Shown piece after piece: positions 1 through 7,450 of a stretch of 10,038 nt of DNA; position 1 is the stretch's first letter; every line of letters begins with the position of its first letter. The notes below the pieces were generated by a model, which did no database searches, was not told the origin of the DNA, and worked only from the letters and a program-made list of their open reading frames with translations. Source of the stretch: Methanobacteriota archaeon (lineage in GTDB: Archaea; Thermoplasmatota; Poseidoniia; Poseidoniales; Poseidoniaceae); assembly GCA_002726845.1 (NCBI GenBank), contig PBSP01000072.1, positions 1 to 10,038 of the forward strand, given 5' to 3'. Made by a program: the position numbers and the translations under genes.

Positions 1-152
1 GCTCGCCCATTGAGTTCGACTACCGTACCTGATTCAATCAGTGCTGGCGCAAGAAAGAATGAAACGAGGAAAAAAAGACTGATGCCACCTATCCATCGGC
101 CTACTTTTCGGTCCCTTGCCCTCGAATCAAGGCCGTTTCGCTCCATGCTCAT
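1..152 (-). CDS. Partial hypothetical membrane protein, N-terminus only
   Basis: This reading frame runs on the minus strand from an ATG at 152 (a second in-frame ATG lies at 146) and stays open to the window edge, giving about 50 residues. It starts with a short polar, Arg-rich stretch (ERNGLDSRARDRKVGRW). A hydrophobic segment of about 18-20 residues follows (around residues 20-38, ISLFFLVSFFLAPALIES), then a polar stretch. The basic-then-hydrophobic order suggests either a signal anchor or a first transmembrane helix with the N-terminus inside. I do not recognise a family. It is divergent from the membrane protein that starts at 223. No convincing ribosome binding site was seen; a GGGTGG sits rather far upstream. 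The frame could be spurious, but the basic/hydrophobic pattern and the divergent arrangement favour a real gene. Confidence 0.55.
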   Translation of the reverse strand, partial: MSMERNGLDSRARDRKVGRWIGGISLFFLVSFFLAPALIESGTVVELNGR

Positions 153-213
153 ATTAAACGAATCCACCCTTTAGTTCTTGGTTCATCGACGGCTTCATCC
201 CTTTTGGTGCTGT

Positions 214-220
214 GGGAGTG
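214..220 (+). promoter_or_regulatory. Ribosome binding site deciding the start at 223
   Basis: GGGAGTG lies just ahead of the ATG at 223. The open frame extends upstream to a TTG at 178, but that extension is unlike the membrane segment that follows and has no comparable site. I therefore place the start at 223. Confidence 0.5.
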
Positions 221-222
221 TT

Positions 223-855
223 ATGTCGGAGACCTCAACCGAGCCAGTCGGCTTGTGGCTCGGCATACAAGCAGGGGCGTTTTTGGGCCTGTATTTTGGA
301 TTCAGTCTTGCGCTTGTATCGGCCTTAACAAGCCCTGAAGAGTTGATGCGAATTGTTTACCTGATCACATTTTTTCCGATGGTTGGAGGTATACTGCTTG
401 GCCCGTTCCTTTCACGAAGAGAACGTCCAGTTGCCTCTTCAACCCCTCCCATCCAACGGACTTTGCACGCTTTGGACGGCATGGATGAGGGGCAAGGAAA
501 ATGGAGAGCCTTGAGCCACGTCCGAAGCGATGGTCGGACCGTGCGAATCGATCTTCATGATTCATCTAAAGTCGAGGAAATTCTCAATCGAACAAACCCT
601 CTAACCAACGAGTTTCCTATTCGTTACATGGTTGGCCGCGGGGCAACGGCAAGTCGACAGCCGGAATTGCGTGGCACGGTTCTCTCAATTCTCGACCGTG
701 AGTTTCCGAAAACCAGACAATCACGATACACATCAGCCATTGAAATTTCACCTGAGTTGCCCGAAAGACTGCGGAATCAGCGAAAGAGAGTGAACATCTT
801 GCTCGCTGTTTTCTTACCCATTGCAACCTTCCTTGGATGGCTTGAAATGAGATAA
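223..855 (+). CDS. Hypothetical protein with three predicted membrane segments
   Basis: This 210-residue protein matches no family I recognise. It has an N-terminal membrane hairpin, with hydrophobic segments at about residues 11-34 (Gly/Leu/Phe-rich) and 42-63. A polar region of about 125 residues (65-188) follows, with many Arg and Glu. A third hydrophobic segment lies close to the C-terminus (about 190-207). By the positive-inside rule, the SRRER cluster right after the second segment and the RNQRKR cluster right before the third both suggest the middle domain is cytoplasmic. The ATG at 223 is preferred over the upstream TTG at 178 because of the nearby ribosome binding site. The gene is divergent from the partial membrane protein at 1-152 and lies 45 bp ahead of the HTH_10 regulator on the same strand. 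Function is unknown. Confidence 0.8.
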   Translation: MSETSTEPVGLWLGIQAGAFLGLYFGFSLALVSALTSPEELMRIVYLITFFPMVGGILLGPFLSRRERPVASSTPPIQRTLHALDGMDEGQGKWRALSHVRSDGRTVRIDLHDSSKVEEILNRTNPLTNEFPIRYMVGRGATASRQPELRGTVLSILDREFPKTRQSRYTSAIEISPELPERLRNQRKRVNILLAVFLPIATFLGWLEMR

Positions 856-871
856 ACTCAACGTCGATTCA

Positions 872-879
872 CTTATTTC
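872..879 (+). promoter_or_regulatory. Possible archaeal TATA box for the HTH_10 gene
   Basis: CTTATTTC is centred about 25 nt upstream of the ATG at 901, and no Shine-Dalgarno-like sequence lies between them. This spacing is what an archaeal leaderless transcript would show. The element is weak and A+T-rich octamers are common, so this is only a candidate. Confidence 0.3.
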
Positions 880-900
880 AATGAACTTCGAGTAGATACC

Positions 901-1770
901 ATGCGGGAAGTCACCTTCTTTTGGAGGACCGACCGTTTGGGGGCCGTTGGCATCGACTCGGTTCTAAAAATTGCGAAACGCATCGAGTTCCTCTCTTACA
1001 TCAAACGGGTTCCTAAAGACATTCGTTGTTTGTTTAAATTCCATTTGCATGAGGGGAAATCAATCGACGACCTGCGAACCATTGACTCCTTGGAAGTCTT
1101 GGAAATCCTCCAAGAGTCGGACAATCCTGATGAAGGCCATTTGCTCATTTGCAGAGTCATTCATCCCCTTCCAACTCTCAACGCTCGTACAAACGGGACT
1201 TACGCCATTGCAGGCTCAAAACTTGACGGAGAAGGGCTAACATACATCTTACAAGGTTCTTCAATTAAACTGCGCTTGCTTTCTGGCGTCCTTCGTTTGA
1301 TGGCCAAACCCGACAGAATCAGTGCAAGAACCCTCAAGCTTACACCTCAAAATCATGAATCTGTCCTCACAGAAAAGCAACTCAAGTTGGCAAAATTCGC
1401 TTACGATAGAGGATATTACGACCTTCCCAAGCGCATTAAAATCACCGAACTTGCTGAGCAGCTCGGACTTGCTCGAGCGACGATATCTGAACATCTTACC
1501 AAAATCGAAGGAATTCTAATGGACGATATGTTTTCATCGATGACGGATGTTCGCTTAACAGCAGAACAAGCGCAATCGATCGTTGAGACGATGGAGGTGG
1601 ATATGGAACAAACCACCGCCTACCAGACCGAATCCTTCTCGGGATTGATTTCAAGAATTAAGGAAAACATTGCAGAAGATTTGCCTCAGGACACCGAGCA
1701 GGTCCCCGAACTCGACGCAGACGAGCATCCCGAAAATATTCTCAAGCGCATCCAAGATGACATCTCTTAA
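901..1770 (+). CDS. HTH_10 (bacterio-opsin-activator-like) transcriptional regulator
   Basis: This 289-residue protein is a likely archaeal DNA-binding transcription regulator. Residues about 156-209 match the HTH_10 domain found in haloarchaeal Bat-type and other euryarchaeal regulators. The visible features are LTEKQ opening the domain, A-YDRGYYDLP (matching the usual A-ERGYFDVP), then ELAEQLGLARATISEHL as the helix-turn-helix and a trailing helix. Residues 1-150 form an N-terminal domain I cannot name. It starts REVTFFWRTD and could be a ligand- or partner-binding region as in related proteins. Residues after 225 form an acidic, mostly polar tail of about 65 residues. The signal bound and the genes controlled are unknown. 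The gene precedes three co-directional genes by only 39 bp, so control of these or of itself is possible but inferred. Confidence 0.85.
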   Translation: MREVTFFWRTDRLGAVGIDSVLKIAKRIEFLSYIKRVPKDIRCLFKFHLHEGKSIDDLRTIDSLEVLEILQESDNPDEGHLLICRVIHPLPTLNARTNGTYAIAGSKLDGEGLTYILQGSSIKLRLLSGVLRLMAKPDRISARTLKLTPQNHESVLTEKQLKLAKFAYDRGYYDLPKRIKITELAEQLGLARATISEHLTKIEGILMDDMFSSMTDVRLTAEQAQSIVETMEVDMEQTTAYQTESFSGLISRIKENIAEDLPQDTEQVPELDADEHPENILKRIQDDIS

Positions 1771-1780
1771 TTCGCTCATG

Positions 1781-1788
1781 TTTTTATT
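1781..1788 (+). promoter_or_regulatory. T-rich element, possible TATA box or weak terminator
   Basis: TTTTTATT is centred about 25 nt upstream of the ATG at 1810, the distance expected for a leaderless archaeal promoter. It also sits 11 nt past the stop codon of the HTH_10 gene, where a T-tract could end transcription. A GGAGTGA at 1796-1802 could instead serve as a ribosome binding site on a leadered transcript. The sequence alone does not decide between these. Confidence 0.3.
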
Positions 1789-1809
1789 GGTCAATGGAGT
1801 GACTCTACT

Positions 1810-2754
1810 ATGGACGAAATGAGGCAACTTCTTGACCGGATATCCGATTCCGGGATTGAAGTACCTCAATCGGTACGAAAAGCAATGTATGAACTGCACC
1901 TTGAACAATTTACAACCTATGATTTTGATGGGTTTTTTCACGATCGACCTGTCGTCTTCATGGAGACCGAAAACGGTGGTGTGAAAACCATCTCAGCACC
2001 GCACATGATTGTTACGCTGCTCCACCACCTTGAATTAAGCGAAGGGCAAGAGGTACTCGTTGTAGGATCGAAAAGTGGATACATTGCTGCTTTAATTGCA
2101 ACAATAATAGGCGAAAACGGGCGTGTACTTCTCATCGACCCGTCTCCTGAAATCGTCCGTCATACTGCAAACGCACTTTCAGGGTGGCCAACCGTTGATC
2201 TTCGACAAGTTGAATCCATCGACATTGCGCCAATCGAACTGCCCGGTGAATTGAACAGGATTTTGATTACGGGTAGCGTGGAGTCCGTACCAAACTGGAT
2301 GGAAGAACGCATGATTGAAGGCGGTTTCGTTATTGCGCCAATCGGTGATCAACATCACCAAGAGTTGATGAAAATCGAAAGACAATGCGGCACATTAGAA
2401 CCAACATCCCTGGGTCCAGTTTCGTTTGGCCCTGTTGACATCATTGAAAGTGAGCCTCAACCGCTTTCAGCAACAGAAATCGCTGATTTAATTGAAACAT
2501 TGATCGAAACGTGTCATGAAATGGAACTCTGTGGTGCAGAAGAACTTCAACAACTTGGGATTATTTCAGACGAGCTCCGAACCATGCAAGACGCAGAAGA
2601 AGAGAATCTAGAGGCTTTCATCACCGAACACATGCAACACTTTGTTCAATTATGGCCAATGATTCAGTTGATGTTCGCACCAACATTGGCTCGTCCTGGT
2701 GACGAAAATGTGAATGATGAGCAGAGGTTCCACTTCGATGAATTTACACCCTGA
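1810..2754 (+). CDS. Protein-L-isoaspartate O-methyltransferase-like protein, possibly inactive
   Basis: Residues about 20-215 of 314 follow the PCMT fold. That family uses S-adenosylmethionine to methylate isoaspartyl residues in damaged proteins. Visible matches are TISAPHMIVTLL (60-71; family form TISAPHM), VLVVGSKSGYIAALIA (82-97; the SAM-binding motif I), VLLID (106-110) and the later stretch ILITGSVESVP (151-161) with GGFVIAPIGD (171-180). Motif I is altered: the usual acidic residue (VLEIGTGSGY in typical members) is Val here, and the second glycine of GTGSG is Lys. SAM binding may be weakened or lost. Residues 216-314 are an acidic, helical extension that ordinary PCMT enzymes (roughly 210-220 residues) lack. 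A GGAGTGA at 1796-1802 supports the start. Only 9 bp separate it from the HEAT-repeat gene, so co-translation is likely. Confidence 0.8.
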   Translation: MDEMRQLLDRISDSGIEVPQSVRKAMYELHLEQFTTYDFDGFFHDRPVVFMETENGGVKTISAPHMIVTLLHHLELSEGQEVLVVGSKSGYIAALIATIIGENGRVLLIDPSPEIVRHTANALSGWPTVDLRQVESIDIAPIELPGELNRILITGSVESVPNWMEERMIEGGFVIAPIGDQHHQELMKIERQCGTLEPTSLGPVSFGPVDIIESEPQPLSATEIADLIETLIETCHEMELCGAEELQQLGIISDELRTMQDAEEENLEAFITEHMQHFVQLWPMIQLMFAPTLARPGDENVNDEQRFHFDEFTP

Positions 2755-2759
2755 GGTGA
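2753..2759 (+). promoter_or_regulatory. Strong Shine-Dalgarno site for the HEAT-repeat gene
   Basis: GAGGTGA overlaps the TGA stop codon (2752-2754) of the preceding gene and lies 4 nt ahead of the ATG at 2764. It is a near-complete complement of the archaeal 16S rRNA tail. It fixes the start and suggests translational linkage with the upstream methyltransferase-like gene. Confidence 0.7.
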
Positions 2760-2763
2760 TGCA

Positions 2764-3756
2764 ATGGCTTCGACCATCCAAACGGCGATTGCCAGATTAA
2801 AACATAAGGATGTTCGCCAACGGCGTCGAGCCGTTCGAGTTTTGTTCGATTCAAACGCACATGAAAGTGTGGAAGCCTTTTCCCAATTTCTCAACAGCAA
2901 GGATGTCTGGTTCCGGAACAAAGCCATCGAAGCATACCGCCGTTGGGCTCCTGAACACGCACCTCACCTCTTGGAGCATTTGGCACTGCAGAACGAAATT
3001 GACGGACAGAGGTGTGTTGCTGCAGTCCTCGATAAAGTGAAAGATTCAAAATTTGCAGCCAATCTTGCTCGTTTGTTGTTGGATTGTGGTGATGTTGTGG
3101 TTGTTCGACGTGCAGTCAATCAACTGATTTCAACACAAGAAGCCACCGAGACTGAGTTGCGCCGATTTCAGACGTCCAAAGACCATGCGATTCGTGCGTA
3201 TGCTGCGATAAACAACGAAGATGCAGAGGAACTTATCCTTGCTTTACAGGACCCTCACCCCGATGTACGTTGGCAAGCAGCAACCTCTTTGATGCTAATG
3301 GATTTGAATTCAGAGCAAAATCAGCAACTCCAAAACGCAATCGAACATGACGACGCTTTGTGGAAACTTGCGATTCCAATTGCTTTAGAACACAATCGTC
3401 CAAATCTGTCTGAGCTGATGACCTCAAAGAACAACTCAAAGCGACGTTTTCTTGTTCAAACCCTCAGAGATGTTGTTTCAGATGCAGACGATCCACGTCT
3501 GAGGACGCTCATCGATGGGAACGGAACCTCGCTCGTAGCTCGTTGGCTTGTCGGTCGTAACGATCCTAAAAGCGATGAACTACGAAACGAATTGTTGTTT
3601 GATGAACGTGTCGACAGTATTGACAAATCAAGGCTTCTTGAGCGCCTTTTGCATCGTCAAGGAGAACCTGCCATTCAAGAACTTGCCTCAAAGTTGTTGG
3701 ATTCTTCAAACGATGACCTCGTTCTAAGCGCAGCACAGAACCTATACACTGCTTAG
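2764..3756 (+). CDS. HEAT-repeat protein
   Basis: This 330-residue protein is built almost entirely of paired helices that read as HEAT-like repeats, a scaffold for protein-protein contacts. Typical units are visible: KHKDVRQRRRAVRVL near residues 13-27, SKDVWFRNKAIEAYRRW around 45-61, DPHPDVRWQAATSLMLMD around 163-180, and a last unit SSNDDLVLSAAQNL at the C-terminus. The units keep the usual order of Asp/Pro, then Val-Arg, then Ala. No catalytic motif, signal peptide or membrane segment is seen, so it should be cytoplasmic. It starts 9 bp after the methyltransferase-like gene with an excellent ribosome binding site and ends 14 bp before the peptidase gene. It may bring the two neighbours or their substrates together, which is inference from position only. 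Phycobilin-lyase-type HEAT proteins are a possible relative, but nothing specific supports that role. Confidence 0.8.
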   Translation: MASTIQTAIARLKHKDVRQRRRAVRVLFDSNAHESVEAFSQFLNSKDVWFRNKAIEAYRRWAPEHAPHLLEHLALQNEIDGQRCVAAVLDKVKDSKFAANLARLLLDCGDVVVVRRAVNQLISTQEATETELRRFQTSKDHAIRAYAAINNEDAEELILALQDPHPDVRWQAATSLMLMDLNSEQNQQLQNAIEHDDALWKLAIPIALEHNRPNLSELMTSKNNSKRRFLVQTLRDVVSDADDPRLRTLIDGNGTSLVARWLVGRNDPKSDELRNELLFDERVDSIDKSRLLERLLHRQGEPAIQELASKLLDSSNDDLVLSAAQNLYTA

Positions 3757-3770
3757 AACAACAGCGTACC

Positions 3771-5612
3771 ATGACAGATTCAGGTGTTGTGTTCAGAGTG
3801 GACGCACTCGATGCAGGAGATCAACGATTGAACGTTGAGATTGAGGTCAATGCTCCATTTACTTCGGCATCGCTCAAATTATCGTTTCCACGATGGGTTC
3901 CCGGATCGTATTTTCTTCGAGAACCCATTCAACATGTGTCGCATTTGAAGGCGTGTGATGAGAACGGGAACTTACTGAAAGTAACAAGGAAGGAAGTGGA
4001 CTCTATTGTGGTAAAGGACATTCAAAAGGTCTCAAAGGTTTGCATCAAGTATCAACTACTGTGCGTGGAGAACACCGTTCGTTCAAACCATTTTGATGAT
4101 TCACACCTTCACCTCATGCCTCCATTTACGTGGTTTCTCCCGACCTCTGGGATCGCCCCTGAACGGATGGACAAGAAGCACCTCATCGAATTTATTTTAC
4201 CATCAAATTGGAACGTATCAACCCAATTAACCTTGGAGGGACAGAAGGAAATCGATAATGCTCGACACCTCTCCTATTCTGCCGAGCATCGAGACGCATT
4301 GCTTGATGGAATTGCAGAATGCAATGCAAACGAAATTCGTCGTTTTACCGTCGATGGACGCCAACATTCGCTTCACTACTGGGATGCTGGAGGCCATACA
4401 CCCAATGAGATTATGATGCAACGATTTATTCATGACATGAAAAACATAATTGCAGAACACCATGCGCTTTTCGGAGAATTGGAAGAGCCATACCATACCA
4501 TTCTTCATCTTACCGATGGGGGACGGGGCGGACTTGAGCACACAAATTCACAGACCTCAATGGTTCCAAGAACTTCCCTTCAACCGGGTCATGTTGAGGA
4601 TTATCGAGATCTTGTAAGCTTATTCAGTCATGAGTATGTTCATCAATGGAATGTGAAGCGTTTGCGCCCCAAACGATTCTTGGATTACGATTTGCAAAGA
4701 GAAGTCAATACCGATCTCTTGTGGTGGTTTGAGGGAGCAACCTCCTGGATTGGCGACATTATGTGCCTACGCTCAGGTGCATGGAGTTCAGAAGATTACT
4801 TTGCCGATATGAAGCGTAAACTCAAACGCCATCACACGCGAAGCGGTTCTTCATGCCAATCCCTTTGCGAGGCAAGCCATGAAGCATGGATACACCTCTA
4901 TAGAAGCCATGCTTACTCAAGAGAGACTCAAATATCATACTACCTTGAAGGTGAACTTACAATGTTCGCTTTGGATGCAGAATTGCGAAAACGATCGAAA
5001 GGAGAAACCGGAGTCTGTGATTTGATGCGGAAAATGTATGAAAAACACAACATTCACGTTGAAGATGAACGGATGAGAGGCGTCCAATACAACGACATTC
5101 GCAAGGCTCTCACCTCCCTGAGTGGTGGTCGCAGGCTTGGTTCGTTTTTGGACGAGATAACGAAAGAGGCAGGTAACCTTGATTTGGACAGAGCGTTCTC
5201 TCTCTTTGGTCTAAAGTACACACCTTCCGAAGAACCAAAACGAAAAGAGGGGACTGAGTCTGTTGTTTGGGAAAACTTTCGTCAAGGATGGCTTGGAGTT
5301 CACGTGAGAACTCAAGGGAACAAACTCAAAGTTACCAGTCACATGCAGAATTCTCCGGCTCGTGAGCGGTTGCAAGTTGGAGACGAAATCGTCGCAATCG
5401 ATGCACTACGGGTCGTCAATGCTGAACAATTGAAGTCCAACTTGAAAGGAAAAGTCGGTACCTCCGTTCGCGTGATGTTTGCGAGGAATTCTGTTATGAA
5501 CAGCCTTCTGCTTGATGTCGTCCCTGAACCAAATTACCCAACCGTTTCCACAAGTGAAGGAAATCGATTGTGGAAATCTACGATACGATCGCGTCAGGTT
5601 GGCTCGGAGTGA
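3771..5612 (+). CDS. M61-family metallopeptidase with C-terminal PDZ domain
   Basis: This 613-residue protein is a zinc peptidase of the M61 (glycyl aminopeptidase) family. The N-terminal beta domain carries WVPGSYFLREPIQHV, close to the family signature around residues 43-57. The catalytic domain has GGLEHTNS (253-260) and the zinc site HEYVH (287-291), followed by WNVKRLRPK. The third zinc ligand is Glu321 in WFEGATSW, 34 residues after the first His, as in family members. A PDZ domain starts near residue 506 (GWLGVHV) and includes SPARERLQVGDEIVAID. All catalytic residues are present, so it should be active. There is no signal peptide, so it probably works in the cytoplasm, whereas some bacterial relatives are exported. 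It lies 14 bp after the HEAT-repeat gene. Its last 35 bp overlap the convergent SerK-like gene. Known members prefer peptides with N-terminal Gly or Ala; the substrate here is not shown. Confidence 0.92.
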   Translation: MTDSGVVFRVDALDAGDQRLNVEIEVNAPFTSASLKLSFPRWVPGSYFLREPIQHVSHLKACDENGNLLKVTRKEVDSIVVKDIQKVSKVCIKYQLLCVENTVRSNHFDDSHLHLMPPFTWFLPTSGIAPERMDKKHLIEFILPSNWNVSTQLTLEGQKEIDNARHLSYSAEHRDALLDGIAECNANEIRRFTVDGRQHSLHYWDAGGHTPNEIMMQRFIHDMKNIIAEHHALFGELEEPYHTILHLTDGGRGGLEHTNSQTSMVPRTSLQPGHVEDYRDLVSLFSHEYVHQWNVKRLRPKRFLDYDLQREVNTDLLWWFEGATSWIGDIMCLRSGAWSSEDYFADMKRKLKRHHTRSGSSCQSLCEASHEAWIHLYRSHAYSRETQISYYLEGELTMFALDAELRKRSKGETGVCDLMRKMYEKHNIHVEDERMRGVQYNDIRKALTSLSGGRRLGSFLDEITKEAGNLDLDRAFSLFGLKYTPSEEPKRKEGTESVVWENFRQGWLGVHVRTQGNKLKVTSHMQNSPARERLQVGDEIVAIDALRVVNAEQLKSNLKGKVGTSVRVMFARNSVMNSLLLDVVPEPNYPTVSTSEGNRLWKSTIRSRQVGSE

Positions 5613-6024
5613 GGAGAGACAAACGGCGCAAAGAAGCGTGGATTGGAGGAAGGTAATCCGAAATACGATGTCTCGTGGTCTTCGGAGGAAACAGTTTCGC
5701 TGAGAGTGCCATATCGATGACGTCCTGTTTTGTGATCGAATCCAAGGATGATGCAGGCCAGAGTTCGAGCTCCACAGTATCGTCCTTCAGATAATCGATG
5801 CACACTGCGGGAACACGGGCAAGATCCAGTCGCTTTGCTACAGCATAGCGATGATGCCCATCAAGAATGGTTCCTGTGGCTTTGTCTGCAATCAGTGGTT
5901 TGGTGAAACCATCCCATTTTAGCGTCATCTCAAGCAGTTTTTCCATGTTCTTCGGTTTGATTTCTTCATGAGGTTTCAGCCACTCGACGGGGACCAGCCG
6001 CACATCATTTTCACTCCAAGACAT
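5578..6024 (-). CDS. ParB/SerK-fold protein, possible free-serine kinase
   Basis: This 148-residue protein belongs to the ParB/sulfiredoxin nuclease-like fold. It resembles the archaeal ADP-dependent free-serine kinase SerK, which makes O-phosphoserine for cysteine synthesis. Visible motifs are VPVEWLKPHEEI (11-22; the HEE region holds the glutamate thought to act in catalysis), GTILDGHHRYAVAKRL (51-66, with the DGHHR signature), VPAVCIDYL (71-79) and LFPPKTTRH (111-119), a stretch typical of the SerK group. It lacks the DNA-binding helix-turn-helix of chromosome-partition ParB. It looks shorter than Thermococcus SerK as I recall it, which is a reason for caution. The ATG at 6024 is chosen over an upstream TTG at 6039 because homology begins just after it. 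It is divergent from the nucleotidyltransferase gene (59 bp apart) and overlaps the M61 gene tail-to-tail by 35 bp. An alternative role is a ParB-like enzyme on another substrate. Confidence 0.75.
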   Translation of the reverse strand: MSWSENDVRLVPVEWLKPHEEIKPKNMEKLLEMTLKWDGFTKPLIADKATGTILDGHHRYAVAKRLDLARVPAVCIDYLKDDTVELELWPASSLDSITKQDVIDMALSAKLFPPKTTRHRISDYLPPIHASLRRLSLLTPSQPDAIVS

Positions 6025-6083
6025 GGGAGAACCTATCAAATCTACAGGATAATGCTTTGTCTTGAATCAACAGGCAAGGTTGA

Positions 6084-7409
6084 ATGTCGGACCTAGACCC
6101 TGAGCGCGGGATGCAGGTTTTGCCCCTGCCAAATGCCTTGATGTCAATGGTTGACCGGCTTCCAAAGAGTCTCATCAATGTCCTTGATTGGTTCCATGAA
6201 AACAAATCAAGCGTTTGGATTGTCGGAGGTGCCAACAGGAATGCATTACTTGGTATCAATGTACAAGAATATGACCTCGCTACTACGATGACACCCGAGG
6301 AGATGAAGACATACCCCGATGTAATTCCGACCGGTGAGCGTTACGGAACCATCACGTTCAGGAACGACGGTGATTGCTTCGAAGTTACCACGTTACGCAC
6401 CGAATATGGATACAACGATGGGAGAAGACCGGATGAAGTGCATTGGGGTGATTCGCTTTTGGAAGACCTCTCTAGGAGAGATTTCACCATGAATGCAATC
6501 GCAATAAACGTAAACAAACAACGATTGTTTGACCCGTTTAATGGAATCAACGATTTGAAACAGCGGAGGATTCGATCGGTTGGAGAAGCGACTCGACGTC
6601 TTAGCGAGGATGCTTTGCGAATTTTACGCGCCTATCGTTTTATGGATCAAGGTAAAGCAGGTATTTGGTGGCCTGAACGTCAACTTAGTGAGGCGCTTCG
6701 TGACACCAAACCAATGCTCAACAAAATCGCATCCGAGCGAATTTGGTCTGAACTCAAGAGAATCCTCCTTGGCGATCATGCGACTGAAATCGTCCAAAGA
6801 ATGGCTGACGATGGTATATTCAGGCAATTGTTAGCAATCGACTGGATACAAGACGACCAGCGGATACAAGTACTCAGTCAAATTAGTGGGAGCAACCCAA
6901 TCGACCGATTGGCGATAATGTTGAGAAACTTTGACCAAAACCAGTGCGAAGAAGTAGCGAAGAAACTTCGATTGAGTCGTTCTGAAAGGAAAGAACTCAT
7001 GTTTCGGCATTCAAAGTTCGGCCATCTTCCACAGAATATGGATTCTTCCATGCGGATTTTCGCCGTTGTTCTAGGTGAATGGAGTCATCAACATTTGCAA
7101 ATTGAGAAAATGTTTGCACGTCATGAATCCTCAAAGCTCGGCTACACCGAGGCCGATGTTGAACAACGTCTCCAGAGATTGAAACGACTCAATGTCGATT
7201 GGCGTACCGAACCAATCGCTGATGGAGAATTCATCATGCAACGAACGGGTATGAATCAGGGTCCAAAACTCGGAGCTTTGAAGGACTGGCTGTATCGGGA
7301 ACAGGTCGCTCGAAACCTACAGACATTGGAGGAAATTGACACCCTCCTCTGCACTCTTGCATGGCAAGTAGAGGATTCAACACATTGGCCAAAACTTCAA
7401 TTCCCCTGA
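6084..7409 (+). CDS. Class II tRNA nucleotidyltransferase (CCA-adding)-like protein
   Basis: This 441-residue protein is a class II nucleotidyltransferase of the bacterial/eukaryotic CCA-adding and poly(A) polymerase family, which add CCA (or other nucleotides) to tRNA 3' ends. Visible motifs are IVGGANRNALLG (46-57), then QEYDLAT (61-67), where Glu62 and Asp64 take the place of the usual metal-binding Asp pair. Next come GERYGTITF (84-92), FEVTTLR (99-105), RRDFTMNA (131-138), DPFNGINDL (150-158) and RRLSEDALRILRAYRF (171-186), which holds the ED-x-x-R nucleotide-template motif. The flexible-loop region between the metal motif and RRDFTMNA looks intact, which favours a full CCA-adding enzyme over a CC-adding one. 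Residues 190-441 are a helical body without an HD phosphohydrolase motif. Archaea normally use a class I enzyme, so this copy may be acquired or have another RNA substrate. The start at 6084 has AAGGT just upstream; an ATG at 6111 is also possible. Confidence 0.85.
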   Translation: MSDLDPERGMQVLPLPNALMSMVDRLPKSLINVLDWFHENKSSVWIVGGANRNALLGINVQEYDLATTMTPEEMKTYPDVIPTGERYGTITFRNDGDCFEVTTLRTEYGYNDGRRPDEVHWGDSLLEDLSRRDFTMNAIAINVNKQRLFDPFNGINDLKQRRIRSVGEATRRLSEDALRILRAYRFMDQGKAGIWWPERQLSEALRDTKPMLNKIASERIWSELKRILLGDHATEIVQRMADDGIFRQLLAIDWIQDDQRIQVLSQISGSNPIDRLAIMLRNFDQNQCEEVAKKLRLSRSERKELMFRHSKFGHLPQNMDSSMRIFAVVLGEWSHQHLQIEKMFARHESSKLGYTEADVEQRLQRLKRLNVDWRTEPIADGEFIMQRTGMNQGPKLGALKDWLYREQVARNLQTLEEIDTLLCTLAWQVEDSTHWPKLQFP

Positions 7410-7450
7410 CATCATGGATAGTTCATACTGAGATGTTCGGGCGTGAGTAA

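Noticed and set aside
5578..6024. Chromosome-partition ParB or plasmid-origin gene
   Set aside because: There is a ParB-fold catalytic region but no helix-turn-helix, no ParA partner and no parS-like repeats. The PPKTTRH stretch points to the SerK group instead.
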